NCBI RefSeq assembly: GCF_014698965.1
Contig: NZ_JACXAE010000093.1
Location: 1 to 64,000 of the forward strand
DNA length: 64,000 bases
Direction of reading: 5' to 3'
DNA from: Iningainema tapete BLCC-T55
GTDB lineage: Bacteria > Cyanobacteriota > Cyanobacteriia > Cyanobacteriales > Nostocaceae
Below, piece after piece: positions 15,879-26,209 of the stretch (position 1 is its first letter; the number at the start of each line of letters is the position of its first letter). A program made the translations under genes and the position numbers. Under the pieces are notes generated by a model. It worked only from the letters and a program-made list of their open reading frames with translations. It made no database searches and had not been told where the DNA came from.

Positions 15879-18800
15879 ATGTCTAACCGTTTGAAGGGTT
15901 TCGCCCTAGCTACTTTAGTGTTTTCACTGACTTGTGGTGTTGGAGTGGCAGCAAGTGATGTGGTAGTCAAGCATACACTGGCACAAACTGCGACAAGTTC
16001 AGATCGGAAAGCGGAAGCGGATAAGTTGTTTCAGGATGGGGTGCAGCAGTTTCGGCGTGGAGAATATCCCAAGGCGTTGCTGACTTATCAACGGGTGTTG
16101 GAGATCCGGCGACAATTGGGGGATAAACCTGGGGAAGCGGCAACTTTAAATAAATTGGGAGAGATTTACAACGGATTGAATCAACCTACACAAGCTTTGG
16201 AAGTTTTGCAGCAATCTGTAAATCTGTATAAATTAATTAAAGATAAAGGTGCTGTTGGCGAAGTTTTGGATAATATTGGCACAAGTTATAGATTAAAAAT
16301 TGATACTACCAAAGCGTTAGAATTTTACCAACAAGCTTTAGCAATTCGTCTAGAAGTAAAAGATAGAGAAGGTGAGGGTAAGACACTAAGTAATATTGGA
16401 TTTGCTTACAGTAATCAAGAACAATATCCTAAAGCTGTAGAAACTTTACAACAAGCTTTGGCTATTCATAAAGAAGTCAAAGATAAATATCGCGAAGGGT
16501 ATACATTACTTAGAATTGGGATAGTTTATGGGAATTTGCGTGAATATAAACGTGAATTTGAATTTTATCAACAATCCTTAATCTTAAATAGGGAATTGGG
16601 AAATAAAGATGGGGAGTTTCGCGTTCTATTAAATATTGGATGGCATTATAACAGTCAACAAGATTATGTTCGTGCTGTAGAATTTTGGCAGCATTCATTG
16701 GTAATTGCGCGAGAAGTTCAAAATAAATCACTAGAAGCTATCATTCTTAATAATATTGCTGATGCTTACTCCAGTCAAAAAGAATATGGCAAAGCGATTG
16801 AATTTTATCAGCAAGCATTAACCTTAGCTAGAGAAGTCAAAGATAAATCAAAGGAAGCAGATATTCTTCAGATGATGGGGAATATTTACTTTATTCAGAA
16901 ACAGTATAAGCAAGCTAGTCAAATATATGAACAAGCATTAGCCGTAGCTAGAGAAGCTAGAGATAAATCACGAGAAGCTAATATTCTGACAGAAATTGGA
17001 AAAGTTTCTTTTCAACAAAAACAATATCCACAGGCGATTGAAAATTATCAAAAAGCACTTATTATTGCACAAGAATTAAAAAAGAAGCCTCTAGAATTAG
17101 GTATTCTTAGAGCATTAGGAAACATTTACTTCCGGCAAAATCAGTATGAACAAGCAATTAAAATCTACAAACAAGCATTAGGTATTGCACGAGAGGAAAA
17201 AGATAAATCTCTAGAAAGTCGTATCTTAGCAGAGATTGGAGATACTTATAATGAGCAAAAGATGTATGACAGCGCTCTTCAATTTTATCAGTCAGCCCTA
17301 CCACTTCTAACAGAAATAGAAGATAACGCATACAAGGCTAATTTCTTGATTGTTATAGGGCAAACTTATTTATTTCAAAATAAAGATGACCAGGCAATTG
17401 AATTATTTCAACGAGCGTTAAAGATTTTCCAAACGCTTAAAGATAAAGAAGGACAAATGACTGCTTTGTATAAAATCATTGCAGGTCATAATTCTAAAGC
17501 TGTAGACTTCTTTATTAGAGAATTATATAGTCAGGCGAAAGTAGAATATTCTCGTGTAATAGAACTAGCTCCATCAGTTATTAATCTTGCAAAAGAATTA
17601 AATAAGCCAGAAATTCAAGCATCGACTTTAGGTGACTTAGGTGCTGCTTATGCTTTTTTACGTGAAAATAAAAAGGCAATTGAAACTTTACAACAAGCTG
17701 CCAGAATGGCTCGTGATTTGAAAGCATTAGTGACTGAAGCAACAGCTTTAGGTGCCTTAGCCAACATTTATCGATATCAAGGAGAACATCATAAACAATT
17801 AGAAGTTAACCAGCGATATTTAGAAATAAAAAGAGAAGAAAAATCCAAATTACCCCAAGAATATGGTTTATTGGGAGAAGTAATTGCATTAAAATCTCTA
17901 GCTAGTACTTATAATATTTTGGGTGAGCATGAAAAGGCAGTTGAGATATACCAGCAGGCTTTACTTATAGCCCAGCAAATTAAGATTGATAAATTACCAT
18001 CTAATCTTCGGGATAATGGTGTCCAAGCAGAAATTTCTTCTTTGGGCGGCTTACAGACAAGTTATAGTGTCCTTGGGAAATCGAATCAAGCTTTAGATTT
18101 TGCTCAACAGGCAGTCAAAAAAGCTCAAGCATCAGGTATAAAAGAGTATTATGCAGAAGCTTTGATTGACTTAGGTGAATCACACACTAATGATTTCAAA
18201 GATTATCCCCAGGCAATTAAAGTTATTAACCAGGCTCTAATTATAGCACGGCAAATAAAAGAACCTAAAATCGAGGCACAAGCATTAAAACAACTTAGCG
18301 ATACTTACACAAAACAAGGTAATCACGCTTCTGCACTAGAATCTGCACAGCAACTGTTAGCTATAGCCACGCGGGTAGAAAGTCCTTCTCTAGAAGAAGA
18401 TGCTTTAAATAATCTACGAGCCATTTACTTTAGTCAGGGAAACTATAGTAAATCTCTAGAAATAGCACAGCAAAATCTGCAAATAGTACAAAGCAAAATG
18501 GTTGGAACTGAAATTATTGTTTTGCTCAATCTTATTGAGAATTACATTTATGTAGGAGATACGAATCAAGCATTTGAGACAGCACGACAAGCTTTAGCTT
18601 TAACAAGAAAGCAGTCAAATTTATTTTTTGAAGTAGGTGTTTTAATATACCTTAGTAAAGTATATAAATTCCAAGGAGAATATGACAAGGGTATTAAAAT
18701 AGCAGAGCAAGCATTAAGCATTTCACGTCAAATAAATAATTTCACTTTAGAAATAGAATCGATAGCTGCCTTGGCTAGCATTTATGAAGCTACGGGACAA

Positions 18801-21362
18801 TATCAACAAATTACATCCCTTGGTGAACCTCTACTTGGTAAAATCCAAAAGTTAAATAATCCAGTTAAAAAGGCAGAAGTTTTAATTGTTGTAGGTAAAG
18901 CATACGGATTAACTGGGCAGTATACTAAAGGGAAACAATTAGTCGAGCAAGGTTTAGCAACTGCCCGTGAGTTGAAAAATCCACTATTGGAAGTCCAAGC
19001 TTTAACAGCATTAGGTAGTATTTATAGTTCCCTTAATAATTATGGGCAAGCTTTAGATTTAAGACAGCAAAGTTTAAAAATTGTACAGCAACTCAAAAGT
19101 CCTATCCTTCAAGTTGATACCTTATACTTTTTGGGAGACATTTATAGCAAACTAGGAGACTACAAAAGTAGTGCTAAGTATTATGAACAAGCATTGGCAA
19201 TAGTCAAACAGTTCAACAATCGACAGGGTGAAGGTACACTTTTATTAGCTCTAGCTAGTAATTACTTTTATCAAGGAGAAGCGAATAAAACGATAGATTC
19301 AACAACAAAAGCATTAGCAATTTTTACAGATATTAAAGAACCACGCTTAGAAGCGTTAGCAAAATTAGTTCTTAGTGCTGGCTATAGTGAATCTAATAAT
19401 GATGCTAAAGCGATGGAATCTGCTCAAGCATTTTTGGACTTTGCTAGAAAAAACCAAAATAGTGTTTGGGAAAAGTTAGCACTCAGCAATATTGGAAGTC
19501 TGCATCGTAAGTTTGGCAGAACAGAACAAGCAATAGTTGCCTATCAGCAAGCATTGGCAATTCAAACTGATAATCAAGTAAAAGGTGCAGATGCTGGTAT
19601 TTATGCTGGTTTAGCACGGGTTTATCAGGATTTAAACCAACCTAACATTGCCATTACCTACTACAAGGAGTCTGTTAATAGACTTGAAGAAATTCGTCGT
19701 GGTATCGAAGGTTTACCCAAAGAATTACAAAACTCTTTCTTGAATTCAACTATTGATTTCGACAAAATGAAGGTATCGGATATATATGCTCAACTTGCAG
19801 GTTTGTTAAATTCTCAAGGAAGATATAAAGAAGCATTCCAAATACGGTTACTCATCGAAGAACAAGAAATTCGAGAAGCAAGAGGTTCTAGAGGAGTCGC
19901 AGAAGGTAAATTAAATATCCCTCTGACTCCCACAGAAGCAAAGATTCCCGAACAAGGAAAAATAACAATTGCTTTAGCAAGTCAGATAAGTGAATGCGAA
20001 AGAACTAATTGCAGTCAACGCACTGAACTTAATAATAAGCTTACTGATTCAATCCAACAGTCTCTTAAAGAATTGCAGAAAATTGATAAAGAAATTCGGA
20101 ATGATCGTGCTAAAGACGATCAATTCTTTAATCCGACAGGATTTGCAAAAGCCCAAGCAATTGTTGAAGCCCAAGCAAAGGAAACACGGGCAAACACCGT
20201 GATGATTTATCCTTTGGTATTGGAAAATGAATTGTGGTTACAAGTATATGGCGAAAAAGGTCTAGTCAAAACAGAGAAAGTCCCAGTATCAAGGAAGGAA
20301 TTAAGAAATACAGTCAAAAAATTTCGTGAGTTAATGGGAAAATGTGAACCAGAAGGTTATTACTGTGGTGTAAAAGATATTGCCGAAATACAGCCAGTCA
20401 GCCAACAACTCTACAAATGGCTAATTGAACCATTAGAGGTGGAATTAAAGGATAATCAAGTAAAGAATCTGATTTTTACCCTTCATAGAGAAATTCGCTA
20501 TATTCCCATGAGCGCACTTCATGATGGCAAGCAATACCTAATCGAAAAATACACAATTCATAATGTCACTACAGAAAGCTTTAACGAGCAAGAGAAACCA
20601 CCTACTAATATTCAAACTACTCCCCTTTTAGCAATGGGATTATCGGAATCTGCTCCCGATTCAAATCCTAATTCCAATAAGCATTTCCGGGCTTTACGAT
20701 ATGTACCCAAGGAATTAGACGCTATTGTTCGTGAAAATACCAACGATAAGCAAGGAATTTATCCAGGAAAAGAGTATTTAAATAAAATATTCAATTTTGA
20801 AATATTGCGAGATAATTTGAACAAATACAAAATTCTTCACCTTGCTACTCACGGTGTATTTGACTCCACAAGCCCAGAACAATCTTATATCTTAATGGGA
20901 ACTGGTAAGCCATTAACACCGATTATGATTTCTAGCTTGATAGGATTAAAGGATATTCATTTAGTTGTTTTGTCAGCTTGTCAAACAGCCCTTGCTACTT
21001 CTAAAAATCAAGATGATCCTCAAGACGGTGTAGAAATTAACACCCTTGCTTACGAGTTTATGAATCGAGGCGCTAAATCGGTAATGGCTTCTCTGTGGAT
21101 AGTTGATGATCTCAGTACATCTCAACTAATACAACTATTTTACAAAAATCTTGCTACTGGCAAAATGACGAAATCTCAAGCATTACGTCAAGCCCAATTA
21201 AGTTTGCTCAAAGGTAATCACTATACAGGAGAAAATGATGCTAAACGTGGTGTCCATTTAGAGAGAGAACTTGGTGCATTACCCAGGAAAGAACAACGAA
21301 AAAGTAGTTACTCTCACCCTTACTACTGGGCACCATTTATTTTAATTGGTAACGGTTTATAA
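15879..21362 (+). CDS. Giant exported TPR-CHAT protein
   Basis: Protein of 1827 residues. A signal peptide is visible (MSNRLKGFALATLVFSL, cleavage region LAQT near 39), preceded by a good ribosome site (AGAGGAG). Residues about 45-1370 form an array of about 25-30 TPR units of 40 residues (pattern KAIEFYQQALAIAREVKDK-S-EA-ILxxIG-Y). The C-terminal CHAT domain (about 1490-1825) has its His at 1658 (ATHGVFD) and Cys at 1701 (LSACQTA), the caspase-fold dyad. The TPR array should bind protein partners; CHAT members such as separase and the bacterial CHAT proteases cleave proteins. A signal peptide places it in the periplasm or outside. It is 72 bases upstream of a CHAT-CHASE2 gene and likely co-transcribed, with a perfect 24-nt palindrome in the gap. 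Confidence 0.93.
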   Translation: MSNRLKGFALATLVFSLTCGVGVAASDVVVKHTLAQTATSSDRKAEADKLFQDGVQQFRRGEYPKALLTYQRVLEIRRQLGDKPGEAATLNKLGEIYNGLNQPTQALEVLQQSVNLYKLIKDKGAVGEVLDNIGTSYRLKIDTTKALEFYQQALAIRLEVKDREGEGKTLSNIGFAYSNQEQYPKAVETLQQALAIHKEVKDKYREGYTLLRIGIVYGNLREYKREFEFYQQSLILNRELGNKDGEFRVLLNIGWHYNSQQDYVRAVEFWQHSLVIAREVQNKSLEAIILNNIADAYSSQKEYGKAIEFYQQALTLAREVKDKSKEADILQMMGNIYFIQKQYKQASQIYEQALAVAREARDKSREANILTEIGKVSFQQKQYPQAIENYQKALIIAQELKKKPLELGILRALGNIYFRQNQYEQAIKIYKQALGIAREEKDKSLESRILAEIGDTYNEQKMYDSALQFYQSALPLLTEIEDNAYKANFLIVIGQTYLFQNKDDQAIELFQRALKIFQTLKDKEGQMTALYKIIAGHNSKAVDFFIRELYSQAKVEYSRVIELAPSVINLAKELNKPEIQASTLGDLGAAYAFLRENKKAIETLQQAARMARDLKALVTEATALGALANIYRYQGEHHKQLEVNQRYLEIKREEKSKLPQEYGLLGEVIALKSLASTYNILGEHEKAVEIYQQALLIAQQIKIDKLPSNLRDNGVQAEISSLGGLQTSYSVLGKSNQALDFAQQAVKKAQASGIKEYYAEALIDLGESHTNDFKDYPQAIKVINQALIIARQIKEPKIEAQALKQLSDTYTKQGNHASALESAQQLLAIATRVESPSLEEDALNNLRAIYFSQGNYSKSLEIAQQNLQIVQSKMVGTEIIVLLNLIENYIYVGDTNQAFETARQALALTRKQSNLFFEVGVLIYLSKVYKFQGEYDKGIKIAEQALSISRQINNFTLEIESIAALASIYEATGQYQQITSLGEPLLGKIQKLNNPVKKAEVLIVVGKAYGLTGQYTKGKQLVEQGLATARELKNPLLEVQALTALGSIYSSLNNYGQALDLRQQSLKIVQQLKSPILQVDTLYFLGDIYSKLGDYKSSAKYYEQALAIVKQFNNRQGEGTLLLALASNYFYQGEANKTIDSTTKALAIFTDIKEPRLEALAKLVLSAGYSESNNDAKAMESAQAFLDFARKNQNSVWEKLALSNIGSLHRKFGRTEQAIVAYQQALAIQTDNQVKGADAGIYAGLARVYQDLNQPNIAITYYKESVNRLEEIRRGIEGLPKELQNSFLNSTIDFDKMKVSDIYAQLAGLLNSQGRYKEAFQIRLLIEEQEIREARGSRGVAEGKLNIPLTPTEAKIPEQGKITIALASQISECERTNCSQRTELNNKLTDSIQQSLKELQKIDKEIRNDRAKDDQFFNPTGFAKAQAIVEAQAKETRANTVMIYPLVLENELWLQVYGEKGLVKTEKVPVSRKELRNTVKKFRELMGKCEPEGYYCGVKDIAEIQPVSQQLYKWLIEPLEVELKDNQVKNLIFTLHREIRYIPMSALHDGKQYLIEKYTIHNVTTESFNEQEKPPTNIQTTPLLAMGLSESAPDSNPNSNKHFRALRYVPKELDAIVRENTNDKQGIYPGKEYLNKIFNFEILRDNLNKYKILHLATHGVFDSTSPEQSYILMGTGKPLTPIMISSLIGLKDIHLVVLSACQTALATSKNQDDPQDGVEINTLAYEFMNRGAKSVMASLWIVDDLSTSQLIQLFYKNLATGKMTKSQALRQAQLSLLKGNHYTGENDAKRGVHLERELGALPRKEQRKSSYSHPYYWAPFILIGNGL

Positions 21363-21370
21363 AAATCACC

Positions 21371-21394
21371 AGAGATGCAATTAATTGCATCTCT
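21371..21394. repeat. Perfect palindrome between two CHAT genes
   Basis: AGAGATGCAATT / AATTGCATCTCT, perfectly self-complementary over 24 nt, without a T-run. It could be an mRNA processing or attenuation hairpin in the operon. Confidence 0.5.
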
Positions 21395-21434
21395 CCCAAC
21401 TCATAAATAATGAATTACCAATCAGCAATCACAA

Positions 21435-23969
21435 ATGACTAATTTTTATCTCAAAGTTAAACACATCGAAAAACTTTGTTTATTTGAACTCACTTGGGGA
21501 AAAGGACAGCAGCTAAACGTCACAATTCCCTATCCTCAAAATCTCACTATCCTCTATCAAGATTGGCAACGTTCCTATCTAAATTATTACAATAATTACA
21601 CAACACAATCAGTACGTGGTAGGATTGCAGATAGTGGTGTCATTGCAACACCTCCTACTGACTGGCACGCAAAATTAGTCCAAGCTGAAGCTAAATTTTT
21701 ACCAGAATTTCATAAATGGTTGCGCTGCGGAGAATTATATGAAATTCGTATGGTATTAGCTAATGTGGCAGGGGAGAAAGGAAAAATAGAAACGCTTTCT
21801 GATTCACCGCAGACTATAAATCTTTTCCTTACTTGTAATACCATAGATTTAGAACGCTTTCCTTGGGAATCGTGGGAAATTGGTACAGAATTTGCACTTT
21901 CTTCTAGTAAGGTTCGCATTGTTCGCACACCGATAAATATTCATCAAGGATTTCGACAGCAAAATCATAGACTCACCCGCAAAGTTCGCGTGTTAGCAAT
22001 TTTAGGTGATGAAAGTGGCTTAGATTTTAAGGCTGAAAAGGAAGCAATACGTAAACTAAAACACATTATTGATGTGGAATTTGTAGGTTGGCAACCAGAA
22101 AAAAGTGTTCCCGACTTAAAAACTGAAATCAAAGATGCTATTACCTCAAACTTAGGTTGGGATATCTTATTTTTCGCTGGACATAGTAATGAAAACAATT
22201 TAACAGGTGGAGAAATTAGTATTGCCAAAAATGTCAGTTTATCGATTATTGAAGTAGCACCATTATTAGCGATCGCAGTAGAACGAGGTTTACAATTTGC
22301 GATTTTTAATTCCTGTAAGGGTTTGAATATTGCCAACTCCTTGATTGACTTGGGTTTGAGTCAAGTGGCTGTGATGCGCGAACCCGTTCATAATGCTGTA
22401 GCAGAGGAATTTTTACTACGATTTTTACAAGCTTTGGCTGAATTCAAAGATGTTCATGAAGCTTTATTATTAGCATCTCAATATCTGAAAACAGAGAAAA
22501 ACCTGACATATCCAAGTGCTTATTTAATCCCTTCTTTATTTCGTCATCCAGAAGCGCCTCTATTTCGGATTGAACCATTTGGTATTAAACAAAGGCTCAA
22601 AAAAATTATCCCAACTCAAAAAGAAGCTATAGCACTTGCAGCTTTATTCTTAATGAGTTTACAAATTCCCATCCAAAATAACTTATTAGGACGTAGATTG
22701 TGGGTGCAAGCTGTTTATAGACAACTAACAGGAAAATTTACTCAGCAGGATATTCCACCAGTTTTATTAGTACAAATTGATGATGAATCAATTACAAAGT
22801 CTGAAGGTAAAATTACTAATCCCAGACCGATGAACCGTGGATATATTGCGAGTTTAGTTGATAAACTAGTAGAAAAAGGAGCGAGAGTAGTAGGTGTTGA
22901 CTTTGTTTTAGATAGATATCATCCACAAGACGATAAAACTTTAGCTCAGTCGATAAAAAATGGGGTTAGTGCGTCTCCCAATCCAACTTGGTTTGTATTC
23001 GCAGGAACTATGCCTGATGGGGGAGGATGGCAGACTGTTATACCAGATATCGCTAATTTAAACTGGAGTTTAGATGGGGAAATTAGCCTATTATTTTGCG
23101 ATGAGATAAAACGTATACCTTGTTATATGACACTTTTCCCATCATTATTACCATCCTCAAGTTCTCATTCAAAACCATTAGGTTTTTCCAGTTTATTGGC
23201 TTTATCGCATCAGCTAGAAAATCCTACATCTACTTCATTGAAAGCTAGTGAAAATAATCCGCAAGTTCCCCAACCCAAACTAGATAGTCAAAGCAATTTT
23301 TGGCAGCAGTTAAATAATTATCTCAGTCATAATAAACATAATACAATTTTGCGATCGCCCCGTTCTCGGTTGCAACCAATCACAGATTATAGTACTATAA
23401 TTGCCCAAATGTGGCTGCATCCTATCATTGATTTTTCTATCCCTCCAAATCAAGTCTATGAATCTGTCCCAGCTTGGCAGCTTTTAGATAAAGACACTAA
23501 AAATTCACCTTTAGCAAACATACAAAAACAAGTAGTTATCATCGCGCCAGGGGGATATGGGGAAGCAGGAATGTCAATAGATAAAGAAGATAATTTCGAT
23601 TTACCCCCAGCACTAGATTTTTGGCGACTTCAACAAGGAAACAATCGCAGAATTATACCTGGTGGAGAAGTTCATGCATATATGGTGCATCATTTCCTCA
23701 GGCAGAGATTAGTCATACCCATTCCCGATGTCTGGATATTGGGGATTGCTGTCTTGATGGGAAAATATCTCTACTACTTATTACGCAAAAATCTCCAGTA
23801 TCGCTGGCAATGGCTGATGTTACTTACTTTACTAACAGGAGTTTATGGAATTATCAGCTTGGAAATCTACATATCATCCCTAGCTATTATTTTACCTTGG
23901 TTTTTACCATCTGCCACCGTTTGGACATATTTCATAACAGCTTTTTTACGGAGAAAAGTTCATGAATAA
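21435..23969 (+). CDS. CHAT-CHASE2 membrane protein
   Basis: Protein of 844 residues. N-terminal CHAT-like domain (about 130-380) with His250 (FFAGHSNENN) and Cys294 (FNSCKGLN). A hydrophobic segment at about 395-415 leads to a CHASE2 sensor domain (about 420-740; LVQIDDESI, MNRGYIASLVDKLVEKGARVVGVDFVLD), which in known proteins lies outside the membrane and senses unknown signals. Two to three C-terminal membrane helices (about 765-835) end the protein, with no cyclase, kinase or phosphatase output domain. So the only output module is the CHAT domain on the cytoplasmic side. It overlaps the next gene by 8 bases. Sensor-linked peptidase is an inference from domain order. Confidence 0.88.
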   Translation: MTNFYLKVKHIEKLCLFELTWGKGQQLNVTIPYPQNLTILYQDWQRSYLNYYNNYTTQSVRGRIADSGVIATPPTDWHAKLVQAEAKFLPEFHKWLRCGELYEIRMVLANVAGEKGKIETLSDSPQTINLFLTCNTIDLERFPWESWEIGTEFALSSSKVRIVRTPINIHQGFRQQNHRLTRKVRVLAILGDESGLDFKAEKEAIRKLKHIIDVEFVGWQPEKSVPDLKTEIKDAITSNLGWDILFFAGHSNENNLTGGEISIAKNVSLSIIEVAPLLAIAVERGLQFAIFNSCKGLNIANSLIDLGLSQVAVMREPVHNAVAEEFLLRFLQALAEFKDVHEALLLASQYLKTEKNLTYPSAYLIPSLFRHPEAPLFRIEPFGIKQRLKKIIPTQKEAIALAALFLMSLQIPIQNNLLGRRLWVQAVYRQLTGKFTQQDIPPVLLVQIDDESITKSEGKITNPRPMNRGYIASLVDKLVEKGARVVGVDFVLDRYHPQDDKTLAQSIKNGVSASPNPTWFVFAGTMPDGGGWQTVIPDIANLNWSLDGEISLLFCDEIKRIPCYMTLFPSLLPSSSSHSKPLGFSSLLALSHQLENPTSTSLKASENNPQVPQPKLDSQSNFWQQLNNYLSHNKHNTILRSPRSRLQPITDYSTIIAQMWLHPIIDFSIPPNQVYESVPAWQLLDKDTKNSPLANIQKQVVIIAPGGYGEAGMSIDKEDNFDLPPALDFWRLQQGNNRRIIPGGEVHAYMVHHFLRQRLVIPIPDVWILGIAVLMGKYLYYLLRKNLQYRWQWLMLLTLLTGVYGIISLEIYISSLAIILPWFLPSATVWTYFITAFLRRKVHE

Positions 23970-24645
23970 TTACAACTTGATTTTATCTAGCTTGATGATA
24001 TCTATGATGACTGCTACGCTCATCCCCGCTTTACCACATCAAGCATCCCATGCAGAAAACCGTTCACTACAGCCATCTTTTTCTTGGTGGAATATTTTTA
24101 GGAGAAAACCTCCCGTGGGAAGGGGACCTGGTGGAGCGCGTCCAACAATACATGGTATTTGTGTTGCTGCACCAGATTTTGGCGAAACGATTTGGAGCGA
24201 TCGCCCATTTATAATTTGGCAGGGAAATCCTAAAAAAATCGGACTTTCTCAAGGTATTCCCGATCCGACTGCAACTGAAAATATTAAAATAGGAAAACTT
24301 TATGCAACTTACACGGGAAAACCCTTGCAACTTGGTCAAACCTACAGTTGGTTAGTAGCTGCTATTGACCAATCGTGGACGGGAAATATCCGGTTTAAAA
24401 TCATGGAACCGCAGCAGAGACAGCGCATCACCAATGATTTACAACAATTGGAGCAGCAAGAAAAAAGCAAAGGAACAACTGCTGAGGGTATAGCTTTTGC
24501 AAAAGCGAACTATTTTTTAAAACAAGAACCACCATTGTGGTCGGATGCATTGCAGCAAGCTTACTCAGTGGAAAACCCTTCACCGGATTTAGCCAAGATG
24601 CGGGAAGAGATTGTGAAGGATTGGTGTAAATCCAATCAACCATAG
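23962..24645 (+). CDS. DUF928-like exported protein
   Basis: Protein of 227 residues with a signal peptide (MNNYNLILSSLMISMMTATLIPALPHQASHA). The motif GRGPGGARPTIHGICVAAPD resembles the opening of DUF928 proteins, followed by beta-strand-rich sequence (ERPFIIWQG; LQLGQTYSWLV) and a helical C-terminus. DUF928 genes are regular neighbours of CHASE2 and CHAT genes in cyanobacteria. It overlaps the CHAT-CHASE2 gene by 8 bases and so is translated with it. It may be a periplasmic partner of the CHASE2 domain. The family match is moderate. Confidence 0.65.
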   Translation: MNNYNLILSSLMISMMTATLIPALPHQASHAENRSLQPSFSWWNIFRRKPPVGRGPGGARPTIHGICVAAPDFGETIWSDRPFIIWQGNPKKIGLSQGIPDPTATENIKIGKLYATYTGKPLQLGQTYSWLVAAIDQSWTGNIRFKIMEPQQRQRITNDLQQLEQQEKSKGTTAEGIAFAKANYFLKQEPPLWSDALQQAYSVENPSPDLAKMREEIVKDWCKSNQP

Positions 24646-24814
24646 ACTAAGAATTTTTAACTTTTTGAGAAGTGGGACATACCACATCTTTAAGATGCCT
24701 GACATTAAGCCCCAAACTGTTGTTATACAAGAGTTTGGGCATTTATATCATGAGCGGTATCGTAAATACTGGCATAGGGATTATGATGGAAACAATAAGT
24801 TGCGATCGCTGTCT

Positions 24815-25153
24815 ATGAATCTTCAATCCGTTGCAAATTTAAACAAGCTGCCTCTTCATGTCCTAGTTGAACGGCTAGATTCAGGACATTTTATAGCATC
24901 AGTGTCAGAGTTAGCTGATTGTGTAGCCGAAGCTGAAAATCGTGAGGATGCGATATCTTCGATGGGCTTCGCCTACGCATCTGTACAGGAAAAAATTAAA
25001 GCAAGGCTAGCAAATATTGAGATTTTGACGATAGAAGTTTCAAATAATCCCTGGACAGATTTTATTGGTATGTTTGAGGGAGATGAGGAGTTTGCCGAGC
25101 TTGCTGAGGAATTGCGGACAGAGCGCGAGTTAGATACAAATGGTGCAGCATGA
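24815..25153 (+). CDS. Antitoxin-like protein upstream of broken vapC
   Basis: Protein of 112 residues from ATG 24815 (MNLQSV); an open frame extends upstream but lacks family character. The N-terminal half has the HicB-like strand pattern (LPLHVLVERLDSGHFIASVSELADCVAEAENREDAI). The C-terminal NPWTDFIGMFEGDEEFAELAEELRTERE is typical of antitoxin-type proteins encoded in front of PIN-domain toxins in cyanobacteria. It overlaps the vapC remnant by ATGA. Because the toxin is broken, this antitoxin is now orphan. Confidence 0.75.
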   Translation: MNLQSVANLNKLPLHVLVERLDSGHFIASVSELADCVAEAENREDAISSMGFAYASVQEKIKARLANIEILTIEVSNNPWTDFIGMFEGDEEFAELAEELRTERELDTNGAA

Positions 25154-25297
25154 GCCTGTGGTTGCTAGATACTGACCATGTATCTCTTTGCTGCAATTGG
25201 CTTAGTGAATGATGCAGTTGTGGTGACACGAAACTACCGAGATTTTTCTCAGGTACCAGGTTTAAAAATTGAGGATTGGTCACGGCTGGATAGATAA
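25150..25297 (+). pseudogene. VapC-type PIN toxin, internally deleted
   Basis: The reading [13 protein letters not shown] (start of a PIN domain with the first catalytic Asp) stops being PIN-like after 13 residues. In another frame the sequence [20 protein letters not shown] then [12 protein letters not shown] (PIN C-terminus) follows immediately and ends at 25297. The middle of about 80-90 residues is missing and the frame is shifted. PIN toxins are Mg-dependent RNases; this one cannot be active. Confidence 0.85.
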
Positions 25298-25379
25298 TTC
25301 CTTGGAAATGGCTTAAGTAAAGGGATTGTAGATAAATCAACTTCCCAGAACAAAAAAATTTCACCAAAGCGCAAAATTT

Positions 25380-25410
25380 TTGCATATCCTCCTTTCCCTC
25401 AGAAATACAT
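25380..25410 (+). promoter_or_regulatory. Shared bipartite element, copy 4 (TPR gene)
   Basis: TTGCATATCCT, spacer, then CCTCAGAAATACAT, about 120 bases before the ATG at 25534. Together with copy 3 this is the best-conserved pair. Confidence 0.65.
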
Positions 25411-25533
25411 AAACACAAGAGAAGAAAAGAGACTTCCAGAACGCGAAAAAACATTGTAATTCACTCTGCGATCGTATCTATTCCTCTTGAGCAAACATCA
25501 CTCAACAATTATCAATATCAAGGACTCAGAAAA

Positions 25534-26193
25534 ATGAAAAAATTCACATTAGCACTTGGCATGGCTGTATTAGGTACAATTGTTTCCAGTCCCAAAGTAT
25601 TCGCAGAAAACCTCGAACAACCCGAACCAGTGCTCATTGCTCAAGCTAACCCTCAACTCAAGCCACAACTACAACTACCCTCAATTAAACTCCAATCTAC
25701 ACCTAACTCCAACCCTGAAAATAGTAACAATATCGAGACATTACTAAATCAGGCAGAAGAGTACCTAGAAAAGGGTAATTATGACAAAGTGGTTGAAAAT
25801 TGTAACAATGTCTTAGAACAGGATAAGAATAATTATGGAGCCTATATAATGCGAGGTTTAGCATACACCCAGCTAGAACAATACCAACCAGCAGTCAAGG
25901 ACTTTAACCAAGCAATTAACATTGAACCCAAATCTTATTACTCATACTTTGGGAGAGGTTTTGCTCGCTTCCACTTAAAAGAATACGAACAGTCACTAGC
26001 AGATTTTAATCAAACAATCAAACTGGAACCAGACTTTGCCCATGCTTATTTCTGGCGCGGTATTACTCAAGGTTATTTAGGTAATAAACAAGGAGCAGTT
26101 GCAGATTTACGACAAGCTGCGGAACTGTATAAGAAAGAAGGTAAAACCGACAATATGAAGACAGCACTTGACCTTTTAAAGCAAATTAGTTAG
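25534..26193 (+). CDS. Exported TPR protein
   Basis: Protein of 219 residues with signal peptide (MKKFTLALGMAVLGTIVSS...FAEN), a Pro/Gln-rich linker and three to four TPR units of 34 residues (AEEYLEKGNYDKVVENCNN; GLAYTQLEQYQPAVKDFNQAI; GFARFHLKEYEQSLADFNQTI; GITQGYLGNKQGAVADLRQAA). TPRs bind proteins. It carries the island's shared promoter element. A strong hairpin follows at 26210-26242. A role as partner to the TPR-CHAT proteins is inferred from position and promoter only. Confidence 0.88.
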   Translation: MKKFTLALGMAVLGTIVSSPKVFAENLEQPEPVLIAQANPQLKPQLQLPSIKLQSTPNSNPENSNNIETLLNQAEEYLEKGNYDKVVENCNNVLEQDKNNYGAYIMRGLAYTQLEQYQPAVKDFNQAINIEPKSYYSYFGRGFARFHLKEYEQSLADFNQTIKLEPDFAHAYFWRGITQGYLGNKQGAVADLRQAAELYKKEGKTDNMKTALDLLKQIS

Positions 26194-26209
26194 TGCAAAT
26201 ACTAAGCCA

